Assembly (NCBI GenBank): GCA_002842145.1
Contig: PHCF01000049.1
Span: 1-64,000 of the forward strand
Reading direction: 5' to 3'
Source of the DNA: Betaproteobacteria bacterium HGW-Betaproteobacteria-6
Lineage (GTDB): Bacteria; Pseudomonadota; Gammaproteobacteria; Burkholderiales; Rhodocyclaceae
DNA: 64,000 nt
The notes below the pieces were generated by a model. It did not search any database, was not told the DNA's origin, and worked only from the letters and a program-made list of their open reading frames with translations. Shown piece after piece: positions 18,251-28,469 of this stretch. How positions within the stretch are numbered: the stretch's first letter is position 1; each line of letters opens with the position of its first letter. The position numbers and the translations under genes are program-made.

Positions 18251-18958
18251 ATGCAACTAGAACGTATCCTCCAAAAACATGGATTTGGCTCGCGCCGCGA
18301 ATGCCGGGGCCTCATCCGTCGTGAGCGTGTCGCGATCAACGGCCAGGTTTGCGATGACCCTTTCATCGAACTCGACACTGAAGGGCTGGTGTTCACGGTC
18401 GATGGCGTCGATTGGCCCTATGCCGAATTCGCCACGCTGATGCTCAACAAGCCGGCCGGCTACGAATGCTCACGCAAGCCGAAACACCACGCCAGCGTCC
18501 TTGAATTGCTGCCGGTGCCGCTACGCGAACGCGATGTCCAGCCGATCGGCCGGCTCGACGAAGACACCACCGGCCTGCTCCTGATTACCGATGATGGCCA
18601 GCTCAATCACCAGTTGTCCTCGGCCAAGCGCAAGGTGCCGAAAGTCTATCTGGCGACAACCAAGCACCCGCTCGATCAGGCGCAGATCGACCAGTTGCTG
18701 GCCGGCGTCCTGCTCGCTGACGAGTATGAAACGATTGCCGCGGCTGCCGCCGAAATTGTCGGCCCCAACCAGCTGCGCCTGACCCTGACCGAGGGCAAAT
18801 ACCATCAGGTCAAACGCATGGTCGCCGCCGTCAGCAATCGGGTCGAGGCGCTGCATCGCGAAGCGGTCGGCGAACTGACACTGCCGCCCGATCTCAAGCC
18901 GGGCGAGTGGCGCTGGCTCTCTGCGGTCGACCTGCAAAAACTCGGATATTCCAAATGA
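18251..18958 (+). CDS. rsuA: 16S rRNA pseudouridine synthase (RsuA family)
   Basis: MQLERILQKHGFGSRRECRGLIRRERV, IGRLDEDTTGLLLITDDG, KYHQVKRM. Confidence 0.88.
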   Translation: MQLERILQKHGFGSRRECRGLIRRERVAINGQVCDDPFIELDTEGLVFTVDGVDWPYAEFATLMLNKPAGYECSRKPKHHASVLELLPVPLRERDVQPIGRLDEDTTGLLLITDDGQLNHQLSSAKRKVPKVYLATTKHPLDQAQIDQLLAGVLLADEYETIAAAAAEIVGPNQLRLTLTEGKYHQVKRMVAAVSNRVEALHREAVGELTLPPDLKPGEWRWLSAVDLQKLGYSK

Positions 18959-19869
18959 CCCTGACCGAAATGCGCTACATCGTGGCCCTGGCCCGCGAGC
19001 GGCATTTCGGCAAGGCTGCCGACGCGTGCCACGTCAGCCAGCCAACCTTGTCGGTGGCGCTCAAAAAGGTCGAAGGCCAGCTCGGCTCTCCGCTTTTTGA
19101 ACGGGGTGCCAGCGATGTCCGCATTACCCCGCTCGGTGAGCGTATCGTCGCCCAGGCCACCCGGGTGCTCGAGGAAGCGGTCAAGCTCGAAGAGATCGCC
19201 GAAGCGACGGGCGAACCGTTGAGCGGCCAACTCCGCGTCGGCATCATCTACACCATCGCACCCTACCTGCTGCCGCAACTGATCCCGGCCCTCAACCGGG
19301 AGGCGCAAAAAATGCCGCTCTTCCTCAAGGAAGACTTCACGGCCAACCTGATCCCCGCGCTCAAGGCCGGCGAACTCGACGTCATCATCATTGCGCTGCC
19401 CTTTGCCGAACCGGGCTTGGTTGCCCAGCCGGTTTACGACGAACCTTTCCGCGTCGTCGTCCCGGCCAGCCATTCATGGGCCAGCCGTCCGGACGTCAAC
19501 GGTGACGAACTCGATGGCCAAAACCTGTTGTTGCTTGGCCAGGGCAACTGCTTTCGCGATCAGGTTCTCGAGTCCTGCCCCCGCCTCAGTGCGCCGGATG
19601 CGCTCGAACATTCGCTCGAAGGCAGTTCGCTGGAAACCATCCGCTACATGGTCGCCAGCGGCGCCGGCGTTGCGGTGATGCCAAGCACGGCAGCCGATCC
19701 CCTGATCGCCAAGGAACCCATGGTCAAGGTGCTTCCCTTTGCTGGCGTTCAGCCAAAACGCACGGTCGGCCTGGTCTGGCGCGTTACCTTTCCCCGTCCG
19801 CAAGCCATCGATGCCGTACGGGCCGCGCTGCTGTCCTGTCAGCTACCGGGAGCCACGGCGGTTCGCTAA
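18955..19869 (+). CDS. oxyR: LysR-type hydrogen peroxide regulator OxyR
   Basis: MTLTEMRYIVALARERHFGKAADACHVSQPTLS; redox motif GNCFRDQVLESCP; ATGA overlap with rsuA. Confidence 0.9.
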   Translation: MTLTEMRYIVALARERHFGKAADACHVSQPTLSVALKKVEGQLGSPLFERGASDVRITPLGERIVAQATRVLEEAVKLEEIAEATGEPLSGQLRVGIIYTIAPYLLPQLIPALNREAQKMPLFLKEDFTANLIPALKAGELDVIIIALPFAEPGLVAQPVYDEPFRVVVPASHSWASRPDVNGDELDGQNLLLLGQGNCFRDQVLESCPRLSAPDALEHSLEGSSLETIRYMVASGAGVAVMPSTAADPLIAKEPMVKVLPFAGVQPKRTVGLVWRVTFPRPQAIDAVRAALLSCQLPGATAVR

Positions 19870-19889
19870 GGTTTCACGTGGAACGGCAG

Positions 19890-19924
19890 AAAAAAAGCCC
19901 TCGGCGTTGGCTGAGGGCTTTTTT
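19890..19924. terminator. Bidirectional terminator between oxyR and topB
   Basis: AAAAAAGCCCTC...GAGGGCTTTTTT. Confidence 0.8.
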
Positions 19925-19943
19925 CTGACTGGCTGGCGGTCAA

Positions 19944-22469
19944 TCAACTCGCCGCATCAGCTTTTTTCTTGGCTGGCGCCTTCGGCTTGGCCACCTTCTT
20001 CTCAAACTCAAACCCAACCTTGCCATCCTTGGCCACCAGATAGGCGGAGAACTTCCGGCGGGTGCGGTTGGAGACGAACTCCTTGAGCAGGTCGGTCTTG
20101 CCTTCGGTCAGCAATTTCTTCATCTGGGCGAGATCGATCGGTTGCTGAAGAATGATCTTGCCGGAGCGGAAATCGCAGGTCTTTTCCGGGCCGACCGATT
20201 TCTCGCAGACGTAGGAATTGCCGTGCTCGAAGACGTTGCTGGCGCATTTCGGGCATTTGCCGATGCTTTCTTGGGCCGAGAAGTCGACTGGTTCGGCATC
20301 GGCGGCGTCGGCCTTGTCCTGACCGAAGTCGAATTCCGGCAACTTGTCTTCATTGAGCTTGATGGCCGCAGCAAAGGTGCGGCCCATCTTGTTGCGGAAG
20401 CCGGTTAGCGGGCCGATCGTGCCTTCGTTGATCAGGGTGTCGATTTCGGCCGGCTCGAACTGGCGGCCGGCGACGATCTTCCAGAGCGAGTAGTCGCAGC
20501 CGCCGCACTGGAATTTCTTGTAGGTTTCGCGGATCTCGCCGCCGCAGCGTGGGCATTTCGCGGTCAGTACGCCAAAATCGCCGGGAATCGTGTCCGCTTC
20601 ATAGTGCTTGGCGCGTTCGACCATATGGCGGGTCATCTCGGCGATTTCGCGCATGAACTCACCGCGCGTGAATTCACCCTTTTCGATGCGGCCCAGCTTC
20701 CATTCCCAGTCGCCGGTCAGTTCCGGTTGGGTCAGTTCGTTGATGCCGAGGCCGTTGAGCAACGTCATGAGCGAGAAGGCCTTGGCGGTCGGGATCAGTT
20801 CCCGGCCTTCGCGGTGCACGTATTGCTCGCCGATCAGGTTTTCGATGATCTGGGCGCGTGTCGCCGGGGTGCCGAGGCCGCGGCCGGCCATGGCCGCCTT
20901 GAGCTCTTCATCGTCGACCATCTTACCGGCACCTTCCATGGCGGAGAGCAGTGTGGCTTCAGAGTAGCGCGGCGGTGGTTTGGTGGCGTTGGCCTTGACC
21001 GTGACTTCCTCGGTTTTTACCTTTTCCTTGGCGTCGACCGCAACGAGATTGCCTTCATCGCCATCCTGGCCTTCCTTGCCATGCACGGCGAGCCAGCCCG
21101 GATTGACCAGCACCTTGCCCTCGGTCTTGAAGGGGTGGCCTTCGACGCGGGTGATTCGGGTGGTCACCAGGTACTCGGCGGCCGGGAAGAAGACGGACAG
21201 GAAACGGCGGACGACGAAGTCGTAGAGCTTCTGTTCCAGTTCGTTCAGGTTTTTCGGGGCCTGCGGTGTCGGAATGATGGCGAAGTGATCGCTGATCTTG
21301 GCGTTGTTGAAGATGCGCTTGTTCGGCAACACCCAGTTGCGGGCCAGGATCTGGTGGGCAAACGGCGAATAGCGGGCGATCAGCACCTCGTCGTGACCCT
21401 TGCCGGCACCTTCGCCGGTCAGCACGGCCAGCGTTTCCTTGACGGTGGGCAGGTAATCTTCGGGCAGGCAGCGCGAGTCGGTCCGCGGGTAGGTCAGGAC
21501 CTTGTGCTTTTCGTATAGCGACTGGGCCAGCGACAGCGTGGTTTTGGCGGAGAAGCCGAAACGGCTGTTGGCTTCGCGCTGCAGGGTGGTCAGATCGAAG
21601 AGCGCCGGCGACAAACGGGTTTCCGGCTTGGCTTCCTCGGTTACGTCGCCCGGCTTGCCCAAGGTGGCGGCGCGGATGGCATCGGCCCTGGCTTGTTCCC
21701 AAAGGCGGTCGGCACGGGCGTGCTCATCGTCGTTCTTGCCCTTGAAACCTTCGTCGAACCATTTGCCTTTGTAACTGCCTGCTTTGGCTGTGAATTCGGC
21801 TTCGACTTCCCAGTAATCACGCGGCTTGAATTCGCGGATGCGCTTTTCGCGTTCGACAACGATGGCCAGCGTCGGCGTCTGCACACGGCCGACGGTGGTC
21901 AGGTGGAAGCCGCCGGTTTTGGAGTTGAAGGCGGTCATCGCCCGCGTGCCGTTGATGCCGACCAGCCAGTCGGATTCCGAGCGGCAGACGGCGGCATCGC
22001 CAAGGCCCTGCATTTCGTTGCCGTTGCGCAGACGCGAGAAACCGTCGCGGATCGCGCCTTGCGTCATCGACTGCAGCCACAGCCGTTGTACCGGCTTGCC
22101 GGATTTGGTGTGCTGGGCGATGTAATTGAAGATCAATTCACCTTCGCGCCCCGCGTCACAGGCGTTGATCAGGGCGCTGACATCCTTGCGCTTGATCAGC
22201 TTGGCCAGCACCTTGAGGCGGGATTCAGTCTTCTCGATCGGCTTCAACGCAAAGTGCGGCGGAATGACCGGCAGATGGGCGAATGACCATTTGCCACGTT
22301 TGACCTCGAACTCCTCGGGGCAGGCCAGTTCCAGCAAATGACCAACGGCCGACGAAATGAGATGGGTGTCACTCTCGTAATAGTCGTCGTGCTTGGTGAA
22401 CCCTCCCAGCGCCTTGGCAATGTCGGCAGCGACGGAAGGTTTCTCGGCAATAATCAGCTTTTTGGTCAT
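19944..22469 (-). CDS. topB: DNA topoisomerase III
   Basis: 841 aa; KKLIIAEKPSVAADIAKALG, TYPRTDSRCLP, C-terminal zinc-binding cysteine repeats. Confidence 0.92.
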   Translation of the reverse strand: MTKKLIIAEKPSVAADIAKALGGFTKHDDYYESDTHLISSAVGHLLELACPEEFEVKRGKWSFAHLPVIPPHFALKPIEKTESRLKVLAKLIKRKDVSALINACDAGREGELIFNYIAQHTKSGKPVQRLWLQSMTQGAIRDGFSRLRNGNEMQGLGDAAVCRSESDWLVGINGTRAMTAFNSKTGGFHLTTVGRVQTPTLAIVVEREKRIREFKPRDYWEVEAEFTAKAGSYKGKWFDEGFKGKNDDEHARADRLWEQARADAIRAATLGKPGDVTEEAKPETRLSPALFDLTTLQREANSRFGFSAKTTLSLAQSLYEKHKVLTYPRTDSRCLPEDYLPTVKETLAVLTGEGAGKGHDEVLIARYSPFAHQILARNWVLPNKRIFNNAKISDHFAIIPTPQAPKNLNELEQKLYDFVVRRFLSVFFPAAEYLVTTRITRVEGHPFKTEGKVLVNPGWLAVHGKEGQDGDEGNLVAVDAKEKVKTEEVTVKANATKPPPRYSEATLLSAMEGAGKMVDDEELKAAMAGRGLGTPATRAQIIENLIGEQYVHREGRELIPTAKAFSLMTLLNGLGINELTQPELTGDWEWKLGRIEKGEFTRGEFMREIAEMTRHMVERAKHYEADTIPGDFGVLTAKCPRCGGEIRETYKKFQCGGCDYSLWKIVAGRQFEPAEIDTLINEGTIGPLTGFRNKMGRTFAAAIKLNEDKLPEFDFGQDKADAADAEPVDFSAQESIGKCPKCASNVFEHGNSYVCEKSVGPEKTCDFRSGKIILQQPIDLAQMKKLLTEGKTDLLKEFVSNRTRRKFSAYLVAKDGKVGFEFEKKVAKPKAPAKKKADAAS

Positions 22470-23581
22470 GTTGGGGCCTGTGGAGTCCGGCGCATGATAA
22501 GTGCCCGGTGAGCGGCTTGGTAGCGGTTGCCAGATAGGGTGGCTATTCGGCCGGAAAGTTCCAGCATCAGGAGCTCGGTGAGCAATTGCTCGGCGCTCTG
22601 ACCGGTGAATTCAACCAGGTCGTCCAGGCTGCATGGATCGTGGCCAAGGGCGGCGAGTACAGGGTGTTCGTTGTCAGCGGCAGGATTTTGCTTCGACGTC
22701 GGGGACGAGACGAAATTGCCGAGTTCTTCGAGCACATCGTTGGCAGTTTCGACCAGCTTGGCACCCTGCTTGATCAACTTGTGGCAGCCGCGTGCCACCG
22801 GCGAGTGAATCGAGCCGGGGATGGCGAAAACCTCTCGTCCTTGCTCGCCGGCGAGCCGCGCCGTAATGAGCGAGCCGCTTTCCGGTGCGGCTTCAACAAC
22901 CAGAACCCCGCGCGACAGGCCGGAGATGATGCGGTTGCGGCGCGGAAAGTTGGCGGCAATGGCGGGTGTGCCGAGTGGAAACTCCGAAATGACCGCGCCG
23001 TGTTCGACAATGGCCTGCGCCAGTTCTTTGTTGCGGGCGGGGTAGATGCGATCAGCGCCGGTGCCGATGACGGCAAGCGTGTCGCCGCCGGCTGCCAGAG
23101 CGCCGCGGTGGGCGGCGGCATCGATGCCGAGAGCCAGGCCGCTGACAATGCACAGCCCTTTGCCGGCCAGTGTTTTGGCAAAGTTCTCTGCCGTTTGCAA
23201 GCCTTGTGGCGTCGCGTTGCGGCTGCCGACCATGGCCAGCCCGCGTTTTTGCAGCAGTGCCGGGTTGCCGCGAACATAGAGCAGGCTGGGCGGGTCGGCG
23301 ATTTCAAGCAGGGCCTGCGGGTAGGCATCGTCGGCCAGGGTCAGGATGTGTTGCCCCGGCTGGCTGGCCCACTCAAGGCTACGGTCGACGGCTTCGGAAG
23401 GGTCAAAATCGAAAAGCGGATCGGCGCGATCACCGATGACACTGCGTGCGGCGAGTCGCCCGGCGGCGAAAACGGCTTCGGGTAAACCGAAAGCGGCGAG
23501 TAGCTTTCTTTGCGACTCGCCGCCGATGCCGGGAATAAGCGTCAGCCGCAACCAAACGGCCAGACCTTCGGAAATGATCAC
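22466..23581 (-). CDS. dprA: DNA-processing protein DprA
   Basis: AMVGSRNATPQGLQTAENFAKTLAGKGLCIVSGLALGIDAAAHRGAL, PRRNRIISGLSRGVLVVEA. Confidence 0.95.
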   Translation of the reverse strand: MIISEGLAVWLRLTLIPGIGGESQRKLLAAFGLPEAVFAAGRLAARSVIGDRADPLFDFDPSEAVDRSLEWASQPGQHILTLADDAYPQALLEIADPPSLLYVRGNPALLQKRGLAMVGSRNATPQGLQTAENFAKTLAGKGLCIVSGLALGIDAAAHRGALAAGGDTLAVIGTGADRIYPARNKELAQAIVEHGAVISEFPLGTPAIAANFPRRNRIISGLSRGVLVVEAAPESGSLITARLAGEQGREVFAIPGSIHSPVARGCHKLIKQGAKLVETANDVLEELGNFVSSPTSKQNPAADNEHPVLAALGHDPCSLDDLVEFTGQSAEQLLTELLMLELSGRIATLSGNRYQAAHRALIMRRTPQAPT

Positions 23582-24609
23582 GGGTTCCTTGCCGCGTCCC
23601 CAATGATGACGGACTTGGAGGAATCGACTACGAGAGCGTAGGCAACGTTGTCGAAGACACGGAAGACGAAGGCGAGGCCGTAGCGCTCTTCCGGAACCGG
23701 GGTTTCCGTCTTGACGCCGTTGTCGTCGATGTTCACCGAGACGCGCTTGCGGAAGAGGGCCAGGACGTGGCCGACTTCGAGTCCGTCTTTCTTGCCGCGT
23801 GTCAGCGAGACGACGGATGAGGCTCCGCCTTCCTGGACGCCGCCATAGATGGACATGATGCGGGCGGTAACTTCACGGTCCGGGCGGTGCGGCACGTAGG
23901 ACATGATTTCCGGTAGCGGTGCCGGTATCAGTTCGTCGCCACGGGCCATTTCCTGCTTGGACAGCGTAACGCGCAGTGAGGCCGGTTCGCCTGGCTTGGT
24001 CAGGCGGGCATTGCCGAGGAAAAAGGCTTCGTAGGCAACGATGGCGCCTGTCTCGGGATCCTTGAGCGGCTCGCCTTTGCGGAAAACATTCCATTTCTCG
24101 ACGCTGGCATCGGGAATGCCGCTGGCGTAGAACGAATCCCCCGTGCCAAGCAGCATGCGGTCTTCCTGAGCGGCGACGATGCGGACGGCGGCTTCCTTCG
24201 GCTGGTTCTCGACAATCAGCGGTTGGGAAATGAAGGGTTCGATGACATTCGACGGAATGCTCGGAATCACTTGTTCGATTGGCGTGCTATGCGCAGTCGG
24301 CTGGGCCTTGCCGCTCTGGCCGGTGACGCGCTTGGCCATCTTGAGGCGGGGGGAACCGCTCGATACATCGAGCAGAATGATGTCGCCCGGATAAATCCAG
24401 TGCGGATTCTTGATTTCTTCCTTGTTCATCTGCCAGATTTCCGGCCAGCGCCAAGGTTGCTTGAGGAATTTTCCTGAGATGTCCCACAGGGTGTCGCCTT
24501 TGACGACGATGTGTCGATCAGGTGGGTTATCGACGAGCGTTAGCGGCTCGGCGGCCGATGCGCAGGCGGCCGTCACGGCCAGGATGAGCGCGGATATAAT
24601 GCGAACCAT
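23578..24609 (-). CDS. LysM domain-containing protein
   Basis: Signal peptide, HIVVKGDTLWDISGKFLKQPWRWPEIWQMNKEEIKNPHWIYPGDII; adjacent to dprA/def. Confidence 0.88.
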   Translation of the reverse strand: MVRIISALILAVTAACASAAEPLTLVDNPPDRHIVVKGDTLWDISGKFLKQPWRWPEIWQMNKEEIKNPHWIYPGDIILLDVSSGSPRLKMAKRVTGQSGKAQPTAHSTPIEQVIPSIPSNVIEPFISQPLIVENQPKEAAVRIVAAQEDRMLLGTGDSFYASGIPDASVEKWNVFRKGEPLKDPETGAIVAYEAFFLGNARLTKPGEPASLRVTLSKQEMARGDELIPAPLPEIMSYVPHRPDREVTARIMSIYGGVQEGGASSVVSLTRGKKDGLEVGHVLALFRKRVSVNIDDNGVKTETPVPEERYGLAFVFRVFDNVAYALVVDSSKSVIIGDAARNP

Positions 24610-24647
24610 AGTCGTAACCTCAAGCAAGCTTTTATTCCTATTTTCAT

Positions 24648-25151
24648 ATGGCCCTCTTACCCATTTTGCGTTTCCCCGACCCGCGTCTGAAAAAGGTGGC
24701 GGCACTTGTTACCAAGGTCGATGACAGCACCCGAAAACTGGTCGCCGACATGGCAGAAACCATGTATGAGGCACCGGGAATCGGCTTGGCGGCGACTCAG
24801 GTCGATGTACACAAGCGTATCGTCGTCATCGATGTTTCCGAAGACAAGAGCGAACTGCAGGTTTTTATCAATCCGACGCTTGGCCGGTGCGAGGGTTCGC
24901 ACATCGGCGAGGAGGGCTGTCTGTCGGTGCCTGGAATCTATGACAAGGTCGAGCGTGCCGAGCGGGTGTCGGTGACCTATCTCGATCTCGACGGCAAGCA
25001 GCACACGCTGGAGGCCGATGGCCTGCTGGCGGTGTGCATCCAGCACGAAATAGACCATTTGAACGGGACTGTCTTTGTCGATCACTTGTCGATGCTCAAG
25101 CAAGCACGGATCAAGAACAAGATGGCCAAACAGGCGCGCGTCACCGCATGA
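24648..25151 (+). CDS. def: Peptide deformylase
   Basis: [28 protein letters not shown]. Confidence 0.97.
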   Translation: MALLPILRFPDPRLKKVAALVTKVDDSTRKLVADMAETMYEAPGIGLAATQVDVHKRIVVIDVSEDKSELQVFINPTLGRCEGSHIGEEGCLSVPGIYDKVERAERVSVTYLDLDGKQHTLEADGLLAVCIQHEIDHLNGTVFVDHLSMLKQARIKNKMAKQARVTA

Positions 25152-26071
25152 GGCTGATTTTCGCGGGAACGCCGGAATTTGCTGCGCAGGCCTTGCGGGC
25201 CATCGTTGCGGCAGGACATGACGTGGCGCTGGTGCTGACGCAGCCGGATCGGCCGGCCGGGCGAGGCATGAGTTTGCAGCCTTCGGCGGTCAAGAAGGTG
25301 GCGCTGGATAATGGCATCGAGGTCTTTCAGCCGTTGTCGCTGAGGGATGCCGAGGCACAGGCGAAGGTCGCCGCGGTTGGTGCCGAGGTCATGGTGGTTG
25401 CGGCCTATGGCCTTATCCTGCCGCAGGTCGTGCTCGACCTGCCGCGTTTCGGTTGCATCAATATCCACGGCTCGCTGCTGCCGCGCTGGCGTGGCGCGGC
25501 GCCGATCCAGCGGGCTTTGCTGGCCGGTGATGCCGAGACGGGCGTTTGCATCATGCAGATGGAGGCCGGTCTGGATACCGGGCCGGTGCTGCTGCGCGGA
25601 GCGTTTCCCATCGAGGCGAGCGATACCACGGCTTCGTTACACGACCGACTGGCCGAGCTGGGCGCCCAACTGGTTGTCGAGGCATTGGGCAAGCTGCCCC
25701 TGCCGGCCGAGCCGCAGCCGGCTGAAGGCGTGACTTACGCCCACAAGATCGAGAAGGCCGAGGCGCTGATCGATTGGTCGAAGAGCGCGGCGGAGCTGGA
25801 TCGCCACATCCGTGCCTTCAACCCGTTTCCCGGTGCACAAGCCTTGTTTGGCGGCCAGACGGTGAAATTGTGGCAGGCGACGCCGGTTGCCGGCGAGGGT
25901 GAAATTGGCACCATTTTGGTCGTTGACCGTAGCCATGTGGTCGTCGCCTGTGGCCAGGGGGCGCTGGCTGTGACCGAATTGCAGAAGGCAGGTGGCAAGC
26001 GTTTGCCGGTGCAGCAATTCCTGGCCGGACACCCGTTGAAGGTGGGCGACCGCTTCGATATTCCGGCCTGA
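25148..26071 (+). CDS. fmt: Methionyl-tRNA formyltransferase
   Basis: [41 protein letters not shown]. Confidence 0.97.
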   Translation: MRLIFAGTPEFAAQALRAIVAAGHDVALVLTQPDRPAGRGMSLQPSAVKKVALDNGIEVFQPLSLRDAEAQAKVAAVGAEVMVVAAYGLILPQVVLDLPRFGCINIHGSLLPRWRGAAPIQRALLAGDAETGVCIMQMEAGLDTGPVLLRGAFPIEASDTTASLHDRLAELGAQLVVEALGKLPLPAEPQPAEGVTYAHKIEKAEALIDWSKSAAELDRHIRAFNPFPGAQALFGGQTVKLWQATPVAGEGEIGTILVVDRSHVVVACGQGALAVTELQKAGGKRLPVQQFLAGHPLKVGDRFDIPA

Positions 26072-26076
26072 CGATC

Positions 26077-26427
26077 TCAGGCTGTGCCGACGCGCAGGGG
26101 GATGTCGCGGCTGGCCGGTGGCAGCGTTCCGACAACGGCCAGACTCGGTCTTTCCCCCGGTTTCTGGTGGCGTAGCGTCAGATAACGCAGGCAGGTGACG
26201 CGCAGGAAGGAGGCGAAGTTCTCGACTTCGCCGCGGTAAACCTCGATTTCATCGTAGAGCTTGGCGATCAGCTGGTTGGTCGTCATGTTTTCGTTGGCAG
26301 CCAGTTCGGCCAGGATGTCCCAGAACAGGTTTTCCAGCCGGATCTTGGTGACGAAACCATGAATGCGTAGCGAGCGGGCCCGTGACTCGTAGAGCATCGG
26401 GTCGGCCCTGACGTAGATTTCACACAT
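26077..26427 (-). CDS. Ribbon-helix-helix domain-containing protein
   Basis: SRSLRIHGFVTKIRLENLFWDILAELAANENMTTNQLIAKLYDEI. Confidence 0.7.
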   Translation of the reverse strand: MCEIYVRADPMLYESRARSLRIHGFVTKIRLENLFWDILAELAANENMTTNQLIAKLYDEIEVYRGEVENFASFLRVTCLRYLTLRHQKPGERPSLAVVGTLPPASRDIPLRVGTA

Positions 26428-26443
26428 GCTGCCTCCTTGAAAG

Positions 26444-26475
26444 CCCGGGCAACGTCAGCGTGACGTTGCCCGGGG
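26444..26475. terminator. Strong hairpin downstream of PfpI-family gene
   Basis: CCCGGGCAACGTCA-gcg-TGACGTTGCCCGGGG. Confidence 0.6.
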
Positions 26476-26481
26476 AGTCGG

Positions 26482-27063
26482 TCAAAGCGTGATTTGGGTA
26501 CCAAGCAGCGGCAGGAATTTGGCCAGCCAGGCCGGGTGCGCTGGCCAGGCCGGGGCGGTGACCAGATTGCCGTCGACGTGGGCCTGATCGACCGGAATGT
26601 CGGCATATTGGCCGCCGGCCGCCCGGACTTCCGGGCCGCAGGCCGGGTAGGCGCTGCACGAACGGCCGCTCAATACGCCGGCTGCGGCGAGCAGTTGCGC
26701 TCCATGGCAAATCGCCGCGATGGGCTTGCCGGTGTCGGCGAAGTGGCGAACCATGGCCAGGACTTCCGGATTCAGACGCAGGTATTCAGGGGCGCGGCCG
26801 CCGGGAATGACCAGCGCGTCGTAGTCCTCGGCGCGGATGTCGGCGAAGCTGGCGTTGAGCGTGAAGTTGTGACCGGGCTTTTCGCTGTAGGTCTGATCGC
26901 CCTCGAAGTCGTGGATGGCCGTGCGCACCGATTCGCCGGCTTTCTTGCCCGGACAGACGGCATGGACGGTGTGGCCGACCATGAGCAGTGCCTGGAAGGG
27001 CACCATGGTTTCGTAATCTTCGGTGTAGTCACCGGTCAGCATGAGAATTTTCTTGGCAGCCAT
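26482..27063 (-). CDS. DJ-1/PfpI family protein
   Basis: [54 protein letters not shown]. Confidence 0.9.
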   Translation of the reverse strand: MAAKKILMLTGDYTEDYETMVPFQALLMVGHTVHAVCPGKKAGESVRTAIHDFEGDQTYSEKPGHNFTLNASFADIRAEDYDALVIPGGRAPEYLRLNPEVLAMVRHFADTGKPIAAICHGAQLLAAAGVLSGRSCSAYPACGPEVRAAGGQYADIPVDQAHVDGNLVTAPAWPAHPAWLAKFLPLLGTQITL

Positions 27064-27153
27064 GTTTGTCTCCTTTGTTGTGTCGCCGGCAAGATGGTCG
27101 GCGGGCAGAAACATTGTCGGAGGATTTTCCGGCTGGCGGGTAGCAGCCGGCTG

Positions 27154-27540
27154 CTACTTTACCGGTGCCAGACGGCCGCGTCCGACGCGGGTGCACTGTT
27201 GGTTTTCCGGCGCGAAACGGTTGATGACTTCGTCAAACAGGGCACTAGCCTTGGAGCTGTTGTCGCCGCTGAAGTTGCAGACATAAACGTCGAGCGTGAC
27301 GCTGGCGATCTCGGGCCAGGTGTGCACCGCCAGGTGCGATTCGGCGAGGACGACGGTGCCGGTGACGCCGGCCGGCTGACCGGCGGCGTCATGGAAGGTA
27401 TGGAACAGCCGGCCGACGACGGTCAGGCCGTGGCGCTGGCAGGCATCGACGCAGAACGATTCGAGCCCTGGTGCGTCGAGCAGGAAATCCGGTGCGCAGC
27501 GGCAGTCGTGGAGGTCAGCGATCAGGTGCAGGCCGTTCAT
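27154..27540 (-). CDS. S-adenosylmethionine decarboxylase family proenzyme
   Basis: MNGLHLIADLHDC..., cleavage-site motif ESHLAVHTWPE. Confidence 0.88.
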   Translation of the reverse strand: MNGLHLIADLHDCRCAPDFLLDAPGLESFCVDACQRHGLTVVGRLFHTFHDAAGQPAGVTGTVVLAESHLAVHTWPEIASVTLDVYVCNFSGDNSSKASALFDEVINRFAPENQQCTRVGRGRLAPVK

Positions 27541-28435
27541 GGCGCGATTTTAGGGTGTTTTGCCTGACGCGCTGACCGAAAATGTCCTCGAGCAGCTTGC
27601 CCAGCCGGTAGCCGGCCGCCACGATGCGGCGCTCGGCAATCGCCCGGCTGTGCTGGCGGAAATCCTCGGTGACGATCGGCTGCGGGCTGCCGCTGGTCTC
27701 CGGGTAGGCCTCGGCGAGCAGACGATGACTTTCACGGCGCCATAGCGCGACGTCGCCTTGTTTCGGGGCGGGGTGGTTTGCCTGCAGGCGCGCCGCGTTT
27801 TGTTGCAGGCGTTTGCCGCGCAGCCAGGGCGGGCCGGGCAGATCGTCCCAGTAAACATGCAGGCTGGTGAACGGCAGACGTTTGTTGAACGGATTTTCGA
27901 TTTCGACCGCGTTGCCACCTTCGTCGCCGTGGCGGCCGACATGCAGCGGCTGGTGGATGTCGGCAACGAGGTGGGTGAGCCAGGGCAGGGCATTTGAAAT
28001 TTCGGCCTTTTTTCGGGTTGACCGTAGGATTCGGCTCAGGCGTTCGATCTGGCTGTCCAGTTCGCCGGCTATCGTTTTGCCGGCGGTATCGAGGTCCACG
28101 TAGTGCCAGCGCTTGTGACGCGCCGTGTCGGTCAGGCCGGGGAGCGCCGGCGTTGGGGGTTCGCGGTGTTCGTCGTAAAAGCGCGGATCGTTGCGGATGT
28201 TGTCCGGCCAGGTCGAGGCCTCGGCGAAGATATCGACGTCTTTCCCCGAGCGCGATCTTTCGGCCCAGCGCGCGTAGTCCGGGTGGCGGGACAGCGCTGC
28301 GGCGATCGCCGCCTGGGTTGGCGGAGACAGTTGCTGCCACGCAATAACGGCGGTCAGCCGATGGCCGGCCGCGTTCCAGGCACAGGCTGGGGCGGCTACG
28401 GCAAAGAAAAGCAGGGCGAGGAGGATTTGCCGCAT
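27515..28435 (-). CDS. S1/P1 nuclease family protein
   Basis: Signal peptide; WNAAGHRLTAVIAWQQL, PWLTHLVADIHQPLHVGRHGDEGGN. Confidence 0.92.
   Translation of the reverse strand: MRQILLALLFFAVAAPACAWNAAGHRLTAVIAWQQLSPPTQAAIAAALSRHPDYARWAERSRSGKDVDIFAEASTWPDNIRNDPRFYDEHREPPTPALPGLTDTARHKRWHYVDLDTAGKTIAGELDSQIERLSRILRSTRKKAEISNALPWLTHLVADIHQPLHVGRHGDEGGNAVEIENPFNKRLPFTSLHVYWDDLPGPPWLRGKRLQQNAARLQANHPAPKQGDVALWRRESHRLLAEAYPETSGSPQPIVTEDFRQHSRAIAERRIVAAGYRLGKLLEDIFGQRVRQNTLKSRHERPAPDR
27998..28033 (+). repeat. Dispersed motif copy (inside S1 nuclease gene, antisense)
   Basis: aaatttcggccttttttcgGGTTGACCGTAGGATT. Confidence 0.6.
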
Positions 28436-28469
28436 TCGGCCATTATGCCGCGTGCGATAATGCGCGCCT

